Source: Acidimicrobiaceae bacterium
GTDB lineage: Bacteria > Actinomycetota > Acidimicrobiia > Acidimicrobiales > RAAP-2
Assembly (NCBI GenBank): GCA_003133325.1
Contig: PKXA01000092.1
Location: 1-49,293 of the forward strand
Direction: 5' to 3'
Length of the DNA stretch: 49,293 nt
The notes beneath the pieces were generated by a model. The model was not told the origin of the DNA and ran no database searches. It saw only the letters and a program-made list of their open reading frames with translations. The translations under genes and the position numbers were made by a program. This document shows positions 32,909-40,625 of this stretch, piece by piece (within the stretch, counting starts at the first letter, position 1; every line of letters begins with the position of its first letter).

Positions 32909-34492
32909 ATGCCAGTGACATCGACTTCGGCGGTGACCGGTGAATCGGCACTCACGAGTGGGGCGCCTTCCGTAAGCGACCTCCTCAATGAGGCCCCCAG
33001 GAGCAAATTCCATCGGCGAACGGTTCTCGTGTCGGGGGTCGGATTCTTCACCGACGCCTATGACCTGTTCGTCATCAGCACGGTGGCTGCACTCGTCGGG
33101 ACCCAGTGGCGACTGAGCACCCTACAGACGAGCTGGGTGACGGGCTCCGCCATTCTGGGTGCATTCTTCGGGGCGCTCATTTTTGGGCGACTCGCCGACG
33201 TATTCGGCCGCAAGAAGGTGTACACGGTCGTGGCCGGCATCATGATCGTGGGTGCCCTGGCGTCGGCTTTCGCTCCCGGGTTCATGTGGCTGGTCATCGC
33301 ACGATTCGTCCTGGGGCTCGGTATCGGCGGCGACTATCCGGTCTCGGCAGTCCTCATGAGTGAATACTCGAATCGGAAGGACCGCGGTCGTTTGGTTGGA
33401 ATGGTCTTTTCCATGCAGGCTCTCGGCCTGATCGTGGGGCCGCTTGTCGGGCTGGTGTTGCTGTCTTCAGGAATCAACCACGAGTTGACCTGGCGGATCA
33501 TGCTGGGCCTCGGTGCGATCCCTGCTGCCGGGGTCATCTACCTGCGGGCCAAGATGCCCGAGTCACCCCGATTCAAGTCCCAGGTGCAAGGGAAGGCAGA
33601 CCAGGCAGGCGAGGATATCGCTTCGTATTCCGCCGGCGTGGTCGAAGCTCCCATCGGTTCCGTGCAGACGACCCAGCGGCTGGGGATCGGGCAGTTTCTC
33701 AGGAACCGCCGAATGCTCCTCCTGCTCACGGGTACGGCCGGGTCATGGTTCCTCTTCGACTACGCCTACTACGGAAACACCCTCTCTCTGCCCGCGATCC
33801 TGAAAGAAGTGGACGCCACGGCCTCTTTGGAAACCAAGCTGTTGTGGACGCTCGGAATCTTCCTTGTGTTCGCGGTGCCCGGCTACGTCGTAGCCGTGAT
33901 GACAATGGATCGCATAGGACATCGCCGACTCCAGTTCATTGGATTTGCCGTCATGGCCGGGGCCTTTCTGACCTTGGCCGGGTTTGCCCACCTGACGACA
34001 ATGGTCGTGCCGTTTCTCGCCATCTTCGGGCTCAGCTACTTCTTCGTTGAATTCGGGCCGAACATGACGACGTTCGTCCTACCCTCTGAAGTCTTCCCGG
34101 TCAGCATGCGAACCACCGGCCACGGCATCGCCGCGGGGGTCGGGAAGCTGGGTGCATTCCTCGGGGTGTTCTTGGTCCCACAACTGCAGCGGCACTACGG
34201 GCTTCGCGGCATGCTGGCCATCGCCGGCTTCGCCGCAATCTTGGGTTTCGCTTTGACCAGAATCCTCCCCGAACCAGCTCGTCGGAATTTGGAAGACATG
34301 CACGGCGAATTTGACGCACCGAGGAGCTCGCCACCGCAGATCTCGCCACCGCAGATCTCTCGTGCGTTCGACGACGCTCAGTCAGCGTTGCCGCTCATCG
34401 TCCAGCAAAGCCCGGACGTTCACGCTGATGTCCCGGGTGGCCAAGCGGGGACTGTCCGGCAGAACTCGCGGACCCTGACAGATTCTGTTTAG
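32909..34492 (+). CDS. MFS phosphate:H+ symporter (PHS family)
   Basis: A 527-residue major facilitator protein with 12 predicted membrane segments. The family signature is GFFTDAYDLFVISTVA in the first segment, then GRLADVFGRKKVY and GLGIGGDYPVSAVLMSEYSNRKDRGRLVG, the PHS/Pht1 phosphate-transporter motif, and NMTTFVLPSEVFPVSMRTTGHG late in the protein. The start at 32909 (MPVTSTSAV) places the first helix correctly; the longer frame reads into the PHO-box region. The PHO box and divergent phoU support a phosphate role. The C-terminal 65 residues are hydrophilic and low complexity. Confidence 0.92.
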   Translation: MPVTSTSAVTGESALTSGAPSVSDLLNEAPRSKFHRRTVLVSGVGFFTDAYDLFVISTVAALVGTQWRLSTLQTSWVTGSAILGAFFGALIFGRLADVFGRKKVYTVVAGIMIVGALASAFAPGFMWLVIARFVLGLGIGGDYPVSAVLMSEYSNRKDRGRLVGMVFSMQALGLIVGPLVGLVLLSSGINHELTWRIMLGLGAIPAAGVIYLRAKMPESPRFKSQVQGKADQAGEDIASYSAGVVEAPIGSVQTTQRLGIGQFLRNRRMLLLLTGTAGSWFLFDYAYYGNTLSLPAILKEVDATASLETKLLWTLGIFLVFAVPGYVVAVMTMDRIGHRRLQFIGFAVMAGAFLTLAGFAHLTTMVVPFLAIFGLSYFFVEFGPNMTTFVLPSEVFPVSMRTTGHGIAAGVGKLGAFLGVFLVPQLQRHYGLRGMLAIAGFAAILGFALTRILPEPARRNLEDMHGEFDAPRSSPPQISPPQISRAFDDAQSALPLIVQQSPDVHADVPGGQAGTVRQNSRTLTDSV

Positions 34493-34695
34493 GCGCTCAG
34501 GCTGATCACCCGTGTCAGTGATGCGGTCATGTCACGCTTTTCGTCGGCTGAGTAGGGCGACTTCGGCTTTGAGATGAGGCTGGTTCCGCCTCCTCCGACG
34601 GCCGAGCGGGTCGGACCGGTCTCCCGGTCGCCATCGAGCCATGTTGCGCTGCCACCGCCCCGCTCCCGGGGTTCTTCAACATTCGGTGGACCCAT
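34489..34695 (-). CDS. Small hypothetical open frame
   Basis: A 68-residue frame convergent with the MFS gene, overlapping its stop by four bases. The C-terminal part (SLISKPKSPYSADEKRDM, then TASLTRVISLSA) reads protein-like; the N-terminal half is Gly/Arg-rich and weak. No ribosome-binding site or homologue recognised. It may be spurious. The 259 bases from 34493 to 34751 hold nothing else. Confidence 0.25.
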   Translation of the reverse strand: MGPPNVEEPRERGGGSATWLDGDRETGPTRSAVGGGGTSLISKPKSPYSADEKRDMTASLTRVISLSA

Positions 34696-34735
34696 GTCTC
34701 ATGCGGGGTGTCTGAAACTGGCTTGGCGCCGTGAA

Positions 34736-34751
34736 CCCCCAGCTCAGGGGG
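34736..34751 (-). terminator. GC-rich hairpin downstream of the 34752-35183 gene
   Basis: Arms CCCCC and GGGGG around a 6-base centre, directly after the stop of the minus-strand gene. A weak TT follows, so it is a terminator-like hairpin and supports that gene being real. Confidence 0.4.
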
Positions 34752-35183
34752 CTAACCGCGGATTCTGCCCCGGCATACTGAAGCAGACGCCGTCTGAATC
34801 ACGCCGGAGATGTGTCGTACGGGGTCCTCGCCATCCGTCGGACACGCCCACTCCATCCGCGCTCCAAGCGGGTCGTTCAAGGTGACTTCGGCGGTCCAGA
34901 GGACGCTGTGGGAGCCTGAACCCAGTGCATGGGACCCCTTCGAAGCCAGTCGACCTACATGCGCGGCAATGCGCACGTCGGAATCTGACTCGAAGATTCC
35001 CAAGCTGTGGAGGCATTCCCAGCGCGATGCCACACCCACGACAACGAGTTGGCGGTCACGAGTTGCACAAACCTGGATGATGACCGCTGGATGAGGAAGC
35101 GACGACCTGGGGTTGGGCTCGACTCGTTCGTCACCCAGCTCGACATGTAGTGAGGAACTGGTCGGAATCGGCGTTGGGGTCAT
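34752..35183 (-). CDS. Hypothetical protein
   Basis: A 143-residue frame with natural composition in the middle: HPAVIIQVCATRDRQLVVVG, then WECLHSLGIFESDSDVRIAAHVGRL, VLWTAEVTLNDPLGARMEW and ACPTDGEDPVRH. The alternation of hydrophobic and polar residues suggests a small beta-rich fold. I do not recognise a family. A terminator-like hairpin follows its stop, and an inverted repeat lies just upstream of its ATG. There is no good Shine-Dalgarno, so the start is uncertain. Confidence 0.45.
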   Translation of the reverse strand: MTPTPIPTSSSLHVELGDERVEPNPRSSLPHPAVIIQVCATRDRQLVVVGVASRWECLHSLGIFESDSDVRIAAHVGRLASKGSHALGSGSHSVLWTAEVTLNDPLGARMEWACPTDGEDPVRHISGVIQTASASVCRGRIRG

Positions 35184-35188
35184 GAATG

Positions 35189-35210
35189 CACAGGCCTCGC
35201 CATGCCTGTG
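35189..35210. repeat. Inverted repeat upstream of 34752-35183
   Basis: Perfect arms CACAGGC and GCCTGTG around 8 bases, 6 bp upstream of the minus-strand ATG. In the mRNA it could form a hairpin in the leader. Confidence 0.35.
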
Positions 35211-35389
35211 ACCCTACGAAGGGGGTGTATCGGTTCTTCTCCCTCAATCCCAGGGGGGCGCCGGCAAGCACGGCCTGGATTGTGCTTCGCATATCGCGAC
35301 CCGCAGCCGGTTCAGGGGCAGGCTGGAACGTCACGGTTCAGGGTCACGAGATCGGTGTGACAAACCCGGTCTCTGGAGCTATCGCGACC

Positions 35390-35427
35390 TGGACAAGCGT
35401 CCATAACGGCATCTGGACAAGTGTCCA
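35390..35427. promoter_or_regulatory. Tandem palindromic operators
   Basis: Two copies of a 14-bp dyad: TGGACAAGCGTCCA at 35390-35403 (one mismatch) and TGGACAAGTGTCCA at 35414-35427 (perfect arms TGGACA/TGTCCA). The centres are 24 bp apart, about two helical turns and on nearly the same face. The form is typical of TetR-family sites. They precede the dehydrogenase-Rieske operon. Confidence 0.65.
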
Positions 35428-35441
35428 GGTCCGCTGTACGA
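35414..35441 (+). promoter_or_regulatory. Candidate promoter of the dehydrogenase-Rieske operon
   Basis: TGGACA at 35414-35419, which is also the left arm of the second operator, and TACGAT at 35436-35441 with a 16-bp spacer, 51 bp before the ATG. A repressor on the operator would occlude the -35 element. Confidence 0.5.
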
Positions 35442-35492
35442 TGCCGAGACCAGCGGAAACGAGGGAGCGCCCGCGTGGTGGAAGGAAGTGTC

Positions 35493-36629
35493 ATGTCGAG
35501 GCAAACTCTCCGAGTCGTCCAGTTCGCCACGGGCAACGTGGGTTCCGAGATGGTGAGACGCATCGTCGAACACCCCGACCTCGAACTCGTCGGTCTCTAC
35601 TGCTACTCACCCGAGAAGGTCGGCCGCGACGCCGGCGAGATCGTCGGCATCGCGCCGCTCGGGGTGACGGCCACCAACGACATAGCCGACGTTCTTCAGG
35701 CGAAACCGGACGTCGTGAACTTCAACGGCGTATGGCCGGACGTCGACACGTTCTGCACGCTGCTCGAGAACGGCATCAACGTCGTGACCACCTCCGACTG
35801 GATCACCGGGCACCATCGCGATCGGAATCACCCGCACCCGTCCGGAGCAAAGCCCACCGAGCTCATCGAGGCCGCCTGCCAGCGTGGAGGGACGACGTTC
35901 TACGGGACCGGAATGAACCCCGGCCTCGCGCAGATCCTGAGCGTGGTCGCGACGGCAGGGATGGGACGTGTCGACCACCTGACCGTGCTGGAGACGGTCG
36001 ATGTCTCGTGCCACCACTCGGTCGACACCTGGAAGAACGTCGGTTACGGGCGGCCCGTCGATGATCCCGAGATCCCGGTCCTGCTCGAGACTGGCTGCAC
36101 GGTCTTCGCGGACTCGATCTACATGATGGCGGACTGCCTCGACCTCCCGATCGATGACGTCGTCTTCGAGTGCGAGCTCGGAGCGTGCACCGAGGATGTC
36201 GACCTCGGATGGTGGACACTGCCGAAGGGGTCAGTGGGAGGGAGCCTCGCCAAGTTCAAGGGGATGTCGAACGGCGAGCCGAAGATCGAAGTGCACCTCG
36301 AATGGCAGATGACTCCGAAGACTGAGCCGAAGTGGAACGTCCAAGGCTGTTACATCACCACCATCGAGGGTGACCCCACGATCATCAACCGCCACATGAT
36401 CTTCCCCGAGACCGGCACTCCGAACAGCCTGATGGATGCGGACTACTTTGCCTCGATCGGCATGACGATCACCGGGATGCCGGCGCTGAACGCCATGAGA
36501 GCGGTGTGCGAGGCCGAGCCGGGCCTTCTGACCAGTGCGGATCTCCCGCTGCGCGCCTTCGCGGGCCGCTTCCATGGGACCGCTCCGGCGAACGAAGAGC
36601 TCGTCGAGCAAATCGGGTTGGGCTCATGA
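35493..36629 (+). CDS. DapB-like NAD(P)-dependent dehydrogenase
   Basis: A 378-residue oxidoreductase with an N-terminal Rossmann fold (RVVQFATGNVGSEMVRRIVEHPDLELVG at residues 7-34), of the dihydrodipicolinate-reductase/diaminopentanoate-dehydrogenase-like group abundant in mycobacteria and related steroid and lipid degraders. Further segments are VNFNGVWPDVDTFCTLLENGINVVTTSDW and GTTFYGTGMNPGLAQ. The exact substrate is unknown. The ATG at 35493 has GAAGGAAG 5 bases upstream. Its stop overlaps the ATG of the Rieske oxygenase gene (36626-36629), so the two are coupled and likely act in one pathway. Confidence 0.85.
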   Translation: MSRQTLRVVQFATGNVGSEMVRRIVEHPDLELVGLYCYSPEKVGRDAGEIVGIAPLGVTATNDIADVLQAKPDVVNFNGVWPDVDTFCTLLENGINVVTTSDWITGHHRDRNHPHPSGAKPTELIEAACQRGGTTFYGTGMNPGLAQILSVVATAGMGRVDHLTVLETVDVSCHHSVDTWKNVGYGRPVDDPEIPVLLETGCTVFADSIYMMADCLDLPIDDVVFECELGACTEDVDLGWWTLPKGSVGGSLAKFKGMSNGEPKIEVHLEWQMTPKTEPKWNVQGCYITTIEGDPTIINRHMIFPETGTPNSLMDADYFASIGMTITGMPALNAMRAVCEAEPGLLTSADLPLRAFAGRFHGTAPANEELVEQIGLGS

Positions 36630-37576
36630 ACACGCGCTATCCGTTTCCTGCTTCACCCAATGGATGGTTCAGTATCGGCGCTGCTGATGATCTCGTCCAA
36701 GGCGACGTGAAGCCAGTGCACTACCTTGGTCGCGAGCTGGTGCTCTTCCGTGGCGAGGACGGGTGCGCGCGCGTCTTCGATGCCCACTGCCCGCATCTCG
36801 GCGCCCATCTCGGCGTCGGAGGACGTGTGTGCGGCGACGGCGTGGTCTGCCCCTTCCACGGTTGGCGTTTCGACGGCGAGGGCCAGCTCGTCGAAGTGCC
36901 GGGTCTCGACCGCACGCCCCGGGCCTCCGCACGCGCATGGCATGTGTGCGAGCGGAACGGGAGGATCTTCGTCTGGCACCACGCTGCGGATGCTCCACCG
37001 AGTTTCGACGTGATCGGCTACCGAGACGACGAGGCAAGCTGGACGCCATGGCGGAGCAGCACGTACCGGGTTCGCGTCCACGTCCAGGACCTGACCGAGA
37101 ACATCATTGACAGGGCGCACTTCGGGAAGGTGCACGATATGGCGGCGCCCGATCAAGACCACTTCGAAGTGAGCTTCTCCGGCGCCTCCATGGTCGTCGA
37201 ACAGAGCCTGAAGGTGACCGCCGTATCGAAGACGGGCATCGAGGTCAGCACGCGGACGACGACTTGTGGGCCCGGGATTGCTGCGATCGAGGTGAACCAG
37301 GGCCCGCTCGAGATGCTCACCTACATCGCGCAGACTCCCATCGACGATCAGCTCACCGAAGTAAACCTGCTGTTCTCGATGAAGCACCTGCTGGATGAGG
37401 AGTCGACCAAGTCGATCTCCGAGCTCAATGACCAGATCACTAATGTGCAATTCACGCAGGACGTCCCGATCTGGGAGAACAAGATCTACCGCGAGCGCCC
37501 GATCATCACGAAGGTCGACGGCCCGGTAGCGCAGTATCGCCGTTGGTTTCGGCAGTTTTACTCGGACCCGGAGTGA
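36626..37576 (+). CDS. KshA-like Rieske non-heme iron oxygenase
   Basis: A 316-residue oxygenase. The Rieske cluster ligands are C55-P-H57 and C75-P-F-H78 (CPHLGAHLG, then VCPFHGW). The mononuclear iron site follows at ENIIDRAHFGKVHD (N159, D162, H165, H170). The overall form is that of KshA, the oxygenase part of 3-ketosteroid 9-alpha-hydroxylase, and of related VanA-like single-component oxygenases. It would need a flavin/ferredoxin reductase, which is not in this window. The ATG overlaps the upstream stop. A palindrome covers its own stop codon. Confidence 0.85.
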   Translation: MNTRYPFPASPNGWFSIGAADDLVQGDVKPVHYLGRELVLFRGEDGCARVFDAHCPHLGAHLGVGGRVCGDGVVCPFHGWRFDGEGQLVEVPGLDRTPRASARAWHVCERNGRIFVWHHAADAPPSFDVIGYRDDEASWTPWRSSTYRVRVHVQDLTENIIDRAHFGKVHDMAAPDQDHFEVSFSGASMVVEQSLKVTAVSKTGIEVSTRTTTCGPGIAAIEVNQGPLEMLTYIAQTPIDDQLTEVNLLFSMKHLLDEESTKSISELNDQITNVQFTQDVPIWENKIYRERPIITKVDGPVAQYRRWFRQFYSDPE

Positions 37577-37620
37577 ATCACTCCGAGATTGATGGTGTCA
37601 CCGTGAATCCGCGGATTTAC
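37569..37620. repeat. Two palindromes after the Rieske gene
   Basis: CGGAGTGA-A-TCACTCCG at 37569-37585 spans the stop codon and could fold as a weak terminator without a T run. The dyad GTGAATCCGCGGATTTAC at 37603-37620 has one mismatch and no loop, so it looks like a protein-binding site. No gene starts directly downstream; the SDR begins at 37827. Confidence 0.4.
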
Positions 37621-37826
37621 TCACCTTGCGGCAACTCTTGCGCATTCCAGAATAGGTCCCCGAGGGTCGCTCCAGAAGTGTGTCGAGGATTCGTGCATCC
37701 ACCAGACTCGGAACTGGGAGGCGGACACCGGCTCTACGAGTCTGGCGTACTCGACAACTAGTGCGACACAAGATTAGGTTGCAATGAGGTCTCGGGGCGG
37801 GCTATCCGGATGGAGGACCCGGTCAG

Positions 37827-38546
37827 ATGAACATCGTCGTAGGTGGCGCATCCGGTATTGGCGCCGCCGTGGCAGCAGTACTCCCTGGGGAGACAATCAT
37901 CGGGGATCGCGTCGGCGGGGACGTGCATTGTGACCTCACCGACTGTGCATCACTCATCAGGTTGGCGAGTTCGGTGGACCATTTGGACGCCCTGGTCGTT
38001 ACCGCAGGCGTCTCGCCTGCAATGGCCGATGCTCATGCGATCTTTGACGTGGACCTTGCCGGAATGGCTCGGGTCCTCCAAGCATTCGACAGCCTCGTTG
38101 CCCCTGGCTCGGTTGCCGTGTGTGTCGCATCGATGGCCGGCCACCTCGGCGTTTGGCCGGCCACGACCATTCGGCAACTCGATGATCCACTCAGCACTCC
38201 TGATGCCGGACTCACGAGCGATCCCAGCACTGCGTACATGCTTGCCAAATTGGGCGTCATCCGCCTTGTCCGTCGGACAGCACCTGAGTGGGGACGCCGT
38301 GGCGCTCGCATCGTGTCAGTTTCCCCGGGCGTCGTGGAGACCCCGATGGGCAACCTGGAGTCAGCCAGCACTGAAGGCACGGCCGAGATTGCGCGCGGGA
38401 GCGCGCTGGGGCGAATCGGTCAGCCGGAAGAGCTCGCCGCGGTCATTGCGTTTCTCTGCTCCGACCAGGCGAGTTACATTACGGGAACCGACATCCTCGT
38501 CGATGGAGGAGCTGTAGCGGCGATCGAGCGTCAAGACGGCGGGTAG
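37827..38546 (+). CDS. Short-chain dehydrogenase/reductase
   Basis: A 239-residue SDR. The cofactor motif GGASGIG is at residues 6-12, VVTAGVS stands in place of NNAG, the catalytic Ser is in VASMAGHLG, and Tyr and Lys are in YMLAK. The C-terminal SPGVVETPM and DILVDGG blocks are typical of classical SDRs. It reduces or oxidises an alcohol/ketone pair, probably on a steroid- or terpenoid-like substrate in this context, resembling hydroxysteroid dehydrogenases. No Shine-Dalgarno is clear. Its 3' end overlaps the convergent solute-binding gene by 16 bases. Confidence 0.9.
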   Translation: MNIVVGGASGIGAAVAAVLPGETIIGDRVGGDVHCDLTDCASLIRLASSVDHLDALVVTAGVSPAMADAHAIFDVDLAGMARVLQAFDSLVAPGSVAVCVASMAGHLGVWPATTIRQLDDPLSTPDAGLTSDPSTAYMLAKLGVIRLVRRTAPEWGRRGARIVSVSPGVVETPMGNLESASTEGTAEIARGSALGRIGQPEELAAVIAFLCSDQASYITGTDILVDGGAVAAIERQDGG

Positions 38547-39862
38547 AAATACGGCTGATCGCATCGGAAGCCGTGGGTCGGCCCATTCATCGGAGAGTCA
38601 TCGACGCGCTGGAACTGCCCATTCTCTATCTGGGCCATGACGTAGCAATTGGTTGGCGTCTTGGCCGATGGATTGCCGGTTCCTATGAGATACCCGGCCG
38701 AGAACGACGTGATCTTCCGCAATGCTTGGAGTACCGATCCCCGGCTTGGATGTACACCTGCAGCTTGAAGTGCCTGAACGAAAACTTCGGTCGACAGCCA
38801 TCCAGCAAGCGTGTAGTAGTCGGCCTTGAATCCAGGCGATGCCTTTTGCACCCACCTAAGAAATGTGGCGACGGCCGGAACAGTCTTCGCATCCTCGCCC
38901 AGATAGAGGGCGGTAGGTTGCTCAAGATACGTCCCGTCGATGGCAGCTGCTCCCCCAGAATCGGGGACAAGCGCTTGGCTGTAGGTCGATGCGCCAACCA
39001 CTAGGACCGGGTGGAAGTCCTGTTGGTTGAGCGCTTTGACAACGCCAGCTGCATAATTCTCGGGCATCTGCTCGATGAACAGAATCTTCACCCCTGCATT
39101 CTTCATGGCGATTACGTTCTGGGTGAAGTCGGTCTGGCTTGTGGGAAACGTCGGATCGTACACCACGTCATACCCCAAATGCTCCATGGCAGCCTTTTCG
39201 CCGCTCCAGATCGTTTCTGCTGATCCGTAGTTCGCGATCAGGGCGCCGGTGTGGAGTACAGCATTCGGGTACTTCTTCTTTAAGTACACGAGTGGACCAA
39301 GGTAATAGCCGCCAGCGGCGGGATTCGGACTGAAACTGTTGGGTAACGCATTTGTGGAGGCATCGAGGGATTCAGCGACATTGGGAACCCCTGGATTGGC
39401 TGCCAACACGGTCCCGCCGAAACTGTCTTCCAGCGAAAACCCCCCCACCGTGGCGAGGTCACTCTGCACCGCTGCAGTGGTCAACTGTTTGTTCATTGCA
39501 CCTTGGAAATTGTCACTGGAAGAGTTGATGATCAACTTACGGCCGTTGACCCCTCCCTGAGAATTGACGAAGTCCGCGTAGGCCTCGGATCCGACCACTG
39601 CTCCCGTGAACAGCCCGGCAGTCAGCGTTGAGATATTGGCGACCGTGACAGACTTGGAGGTGATTCCCGTGTCGTCCGTAAAGGCCGAAGCGGGAATCGG
39701 CAGCTTCGACGAGGCGGACCTGGTCGAGGACGAAGTTCCGGGGGTAGGTGATGCAGTGGACGAGCACGCTGTCAACGTGACTGCCAGCATCATCACGCTC
39801 AACCCAACCGCGAGTTTGGAACCCTGCCGCCGTGGGGCCGAGCAGCGGTGGACTGGATTCAT
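38531..39862 (-). CDS. ABC-transporter solute-binding lipoprotein (branched-chain amino acid type)
   Basis: A 443-residue periplasmic-binding-type protein. The ATG at 39862 has GGGGGAG upstream; the signal peptide ends in the lipobox LTAC near residue 33, then a Ser/Thr linker. The body is a Peripla_BP_6 fold: SVTVANISTLTAGLFTGAV, YADFVNSQGGVNGRKL, VNSSSDN, and later TDFTQNVIAMKNAGVKILF. Members bind amino acids, but in actinobacterial catabolic clusters often aromatic or steroid-related compounds. No permease or ATPase genes are nearby, so transport partners are elsewhere. It is divergent from the NTF2-P450 operon, with about 300 bases between. Confidence 0.88.
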   Translation of the reverse strand: MNPVHRCSAPRRQGSKLAVGLSVMMLAVTLTACSSTASPTPGTSSSTRSASSKLPIPASAFTDDTGITSKSVTVANISTLTAGLFTGAVVGSEAYADFVNSQGGVNGRKLIINSSSDNFQGAMNKQLTTAAVQSDLATVGGFSLEDSFGGTVLAANPGVPNVAESLDASTNALPNSFSPNPAAGGYYLGPLVYLKKKYPNAVLHTGALIANYGSAETIWSGEKAAMEHLGYDVVYDPTFPTSQTDFTQNVIAMKNAGVKILFIEQMPENYAAGVVKALNQQDFHPVLVVGASTYSQALVPDSGGAAAIDGTYLEQPTALYLGEDAKTVPAVATFLRWVQKASPGFKADYYTLAGWLSTEVFVQALQAAGVHPSRGSVLQALRKITSFSAGYLIGTGNPSAKTPTNCYVMAQIENGQFQRVDDSPMNGPTHGFRCDQPYFYPPS

Positions 39863-40169
39863 TGAAGTTCTCCCCCTGTTGCCAGTGGCAAGTGAGCCCT
39901 GAACGTCGGCGTCACCATCCATTGTGGTTGTAATCCGAGCGACCGATCCGGCCTCGATGGCGCCGGCAGATGATCCCCCATCGGCAATGCTCGCGTCTTG
40001 GAAGACAATGCAGGCGATCGACTCTCCTCTGAAGGCACGACCGTATATCGACGTCCGACTCATTGCGTGGCAGCACGTGTCCCAGCAGCTTCGCTTGATC
40101 CAGACAACGAGGAACGCGTTGAGCGGCGCAGGAGTCGACAAGTGACCACTGGTTCACTAAAGTGAACCA
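39863..40169. other. Divergent promoter region
   Basis: 307 bases between the solute-binding gene and the NTF2-like gene, with no coding sequence I accept. The right end contains most of a perfect 32-bp palindrome. Promoters for both directions should lie here, but no clear -35/-10 pair was placed. Confidence 0.4.
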
Positions 40170-40175
40170 GTGGTC
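40144..40175. promoter_or_regulatory. Perfect 32-bp palindrome, candidate TetR operator
   Basis: Arms of 15 bases, GACCACTGGTTCACT and AGTGAACCAGTGGTC, around AA. Each arm also contains the smaller dyad ACCA-n-TGGT. It overlaps the presumed GTG start at 40170. The TetR protein at the end of the operon is the obvious candidate ligand. A 12-base half-site recurs at 47059-47070. Confidence 0.75.
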
Positions 40176-40625
40176 ATCGATCAAGGAGACCCGTCCTCGA
40201 GTGATGGGCATCACGTTGATGCCATTCGCTCTGCGGTTAGGGCGCTGAACTCTGGCGTTGTTGAGGAGTACCTCCAGCACTTCGACCATTCATGCCTGCG
40301 GTGGATTTCCGGATTCGAGAGTCCACTCACGCTGGCAGAAGTCAGTGACAACCTCCGCCAGCTTCGGGATGCTTTTGGCACGCTGCTCCTCGAAGAAGAA
40401 CACCTCTTTGGCAGCGGGCGTCTTGTATGCGCTCGCTGGCGGCTTCGAGGAGTTCACCAAGGCGAGTTCATGGGCCACGCCCCAACGCACCGAACGATCG
40501 ACGTGCAAACCTGCGAGGTCTACGAGTTCGGCGAGGAATCGGTAGTGGCGACGTGGACGTACGGCGATCCCATGCGGCTGTTCCGGCAGATCAGTGCCGG
40601 CTCTGAACAGGGGTCCGTCCAGTGA
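40170..40625 (+). CDS. NTF2/SnoaL-like protein
   Basis: A 151-residue protein of the NTF2-like fold: HVDAIRSAVRALNSGVVEEYLQHFDHSCLRW at residues 15-45, then SDNLRQLRDAFGTLLLEEEHLFGSG and VCARWRLRGVHQGEFMG, with a beta-rich end QTCEVYEFGEESVVATWTYGD. SnoaL-like ester cyclases and isomerases share this form. The only start is the GTG at 40170, which sits inside the palindrome with no Shine-Dalgarno, so the message may be leaderless or a rarer start codon is used. Its stop overlaps the P450 GTG. Confidence 0.7.
   Translation: MVIDQGDPSSSDGHHVDAIRSAVRALNSGVVEEYLQHFDHSCLRWISGFESPLTLAEVSDNLRQLRDAFGTLLLEEEHLFGSGRLVCARWRLRGVHQGEFMGHAPTHRTIDVQTCEVYEFGEESVVATWTYGDPMRLFRQISAGSEQGSVQ

Noticed and set aside
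38531-40141. Longer start for the solute-binding protein
   Set aside because: The signal peptide and Shine-Dalgarno place the start at 39862; the extension has no signal-like features.
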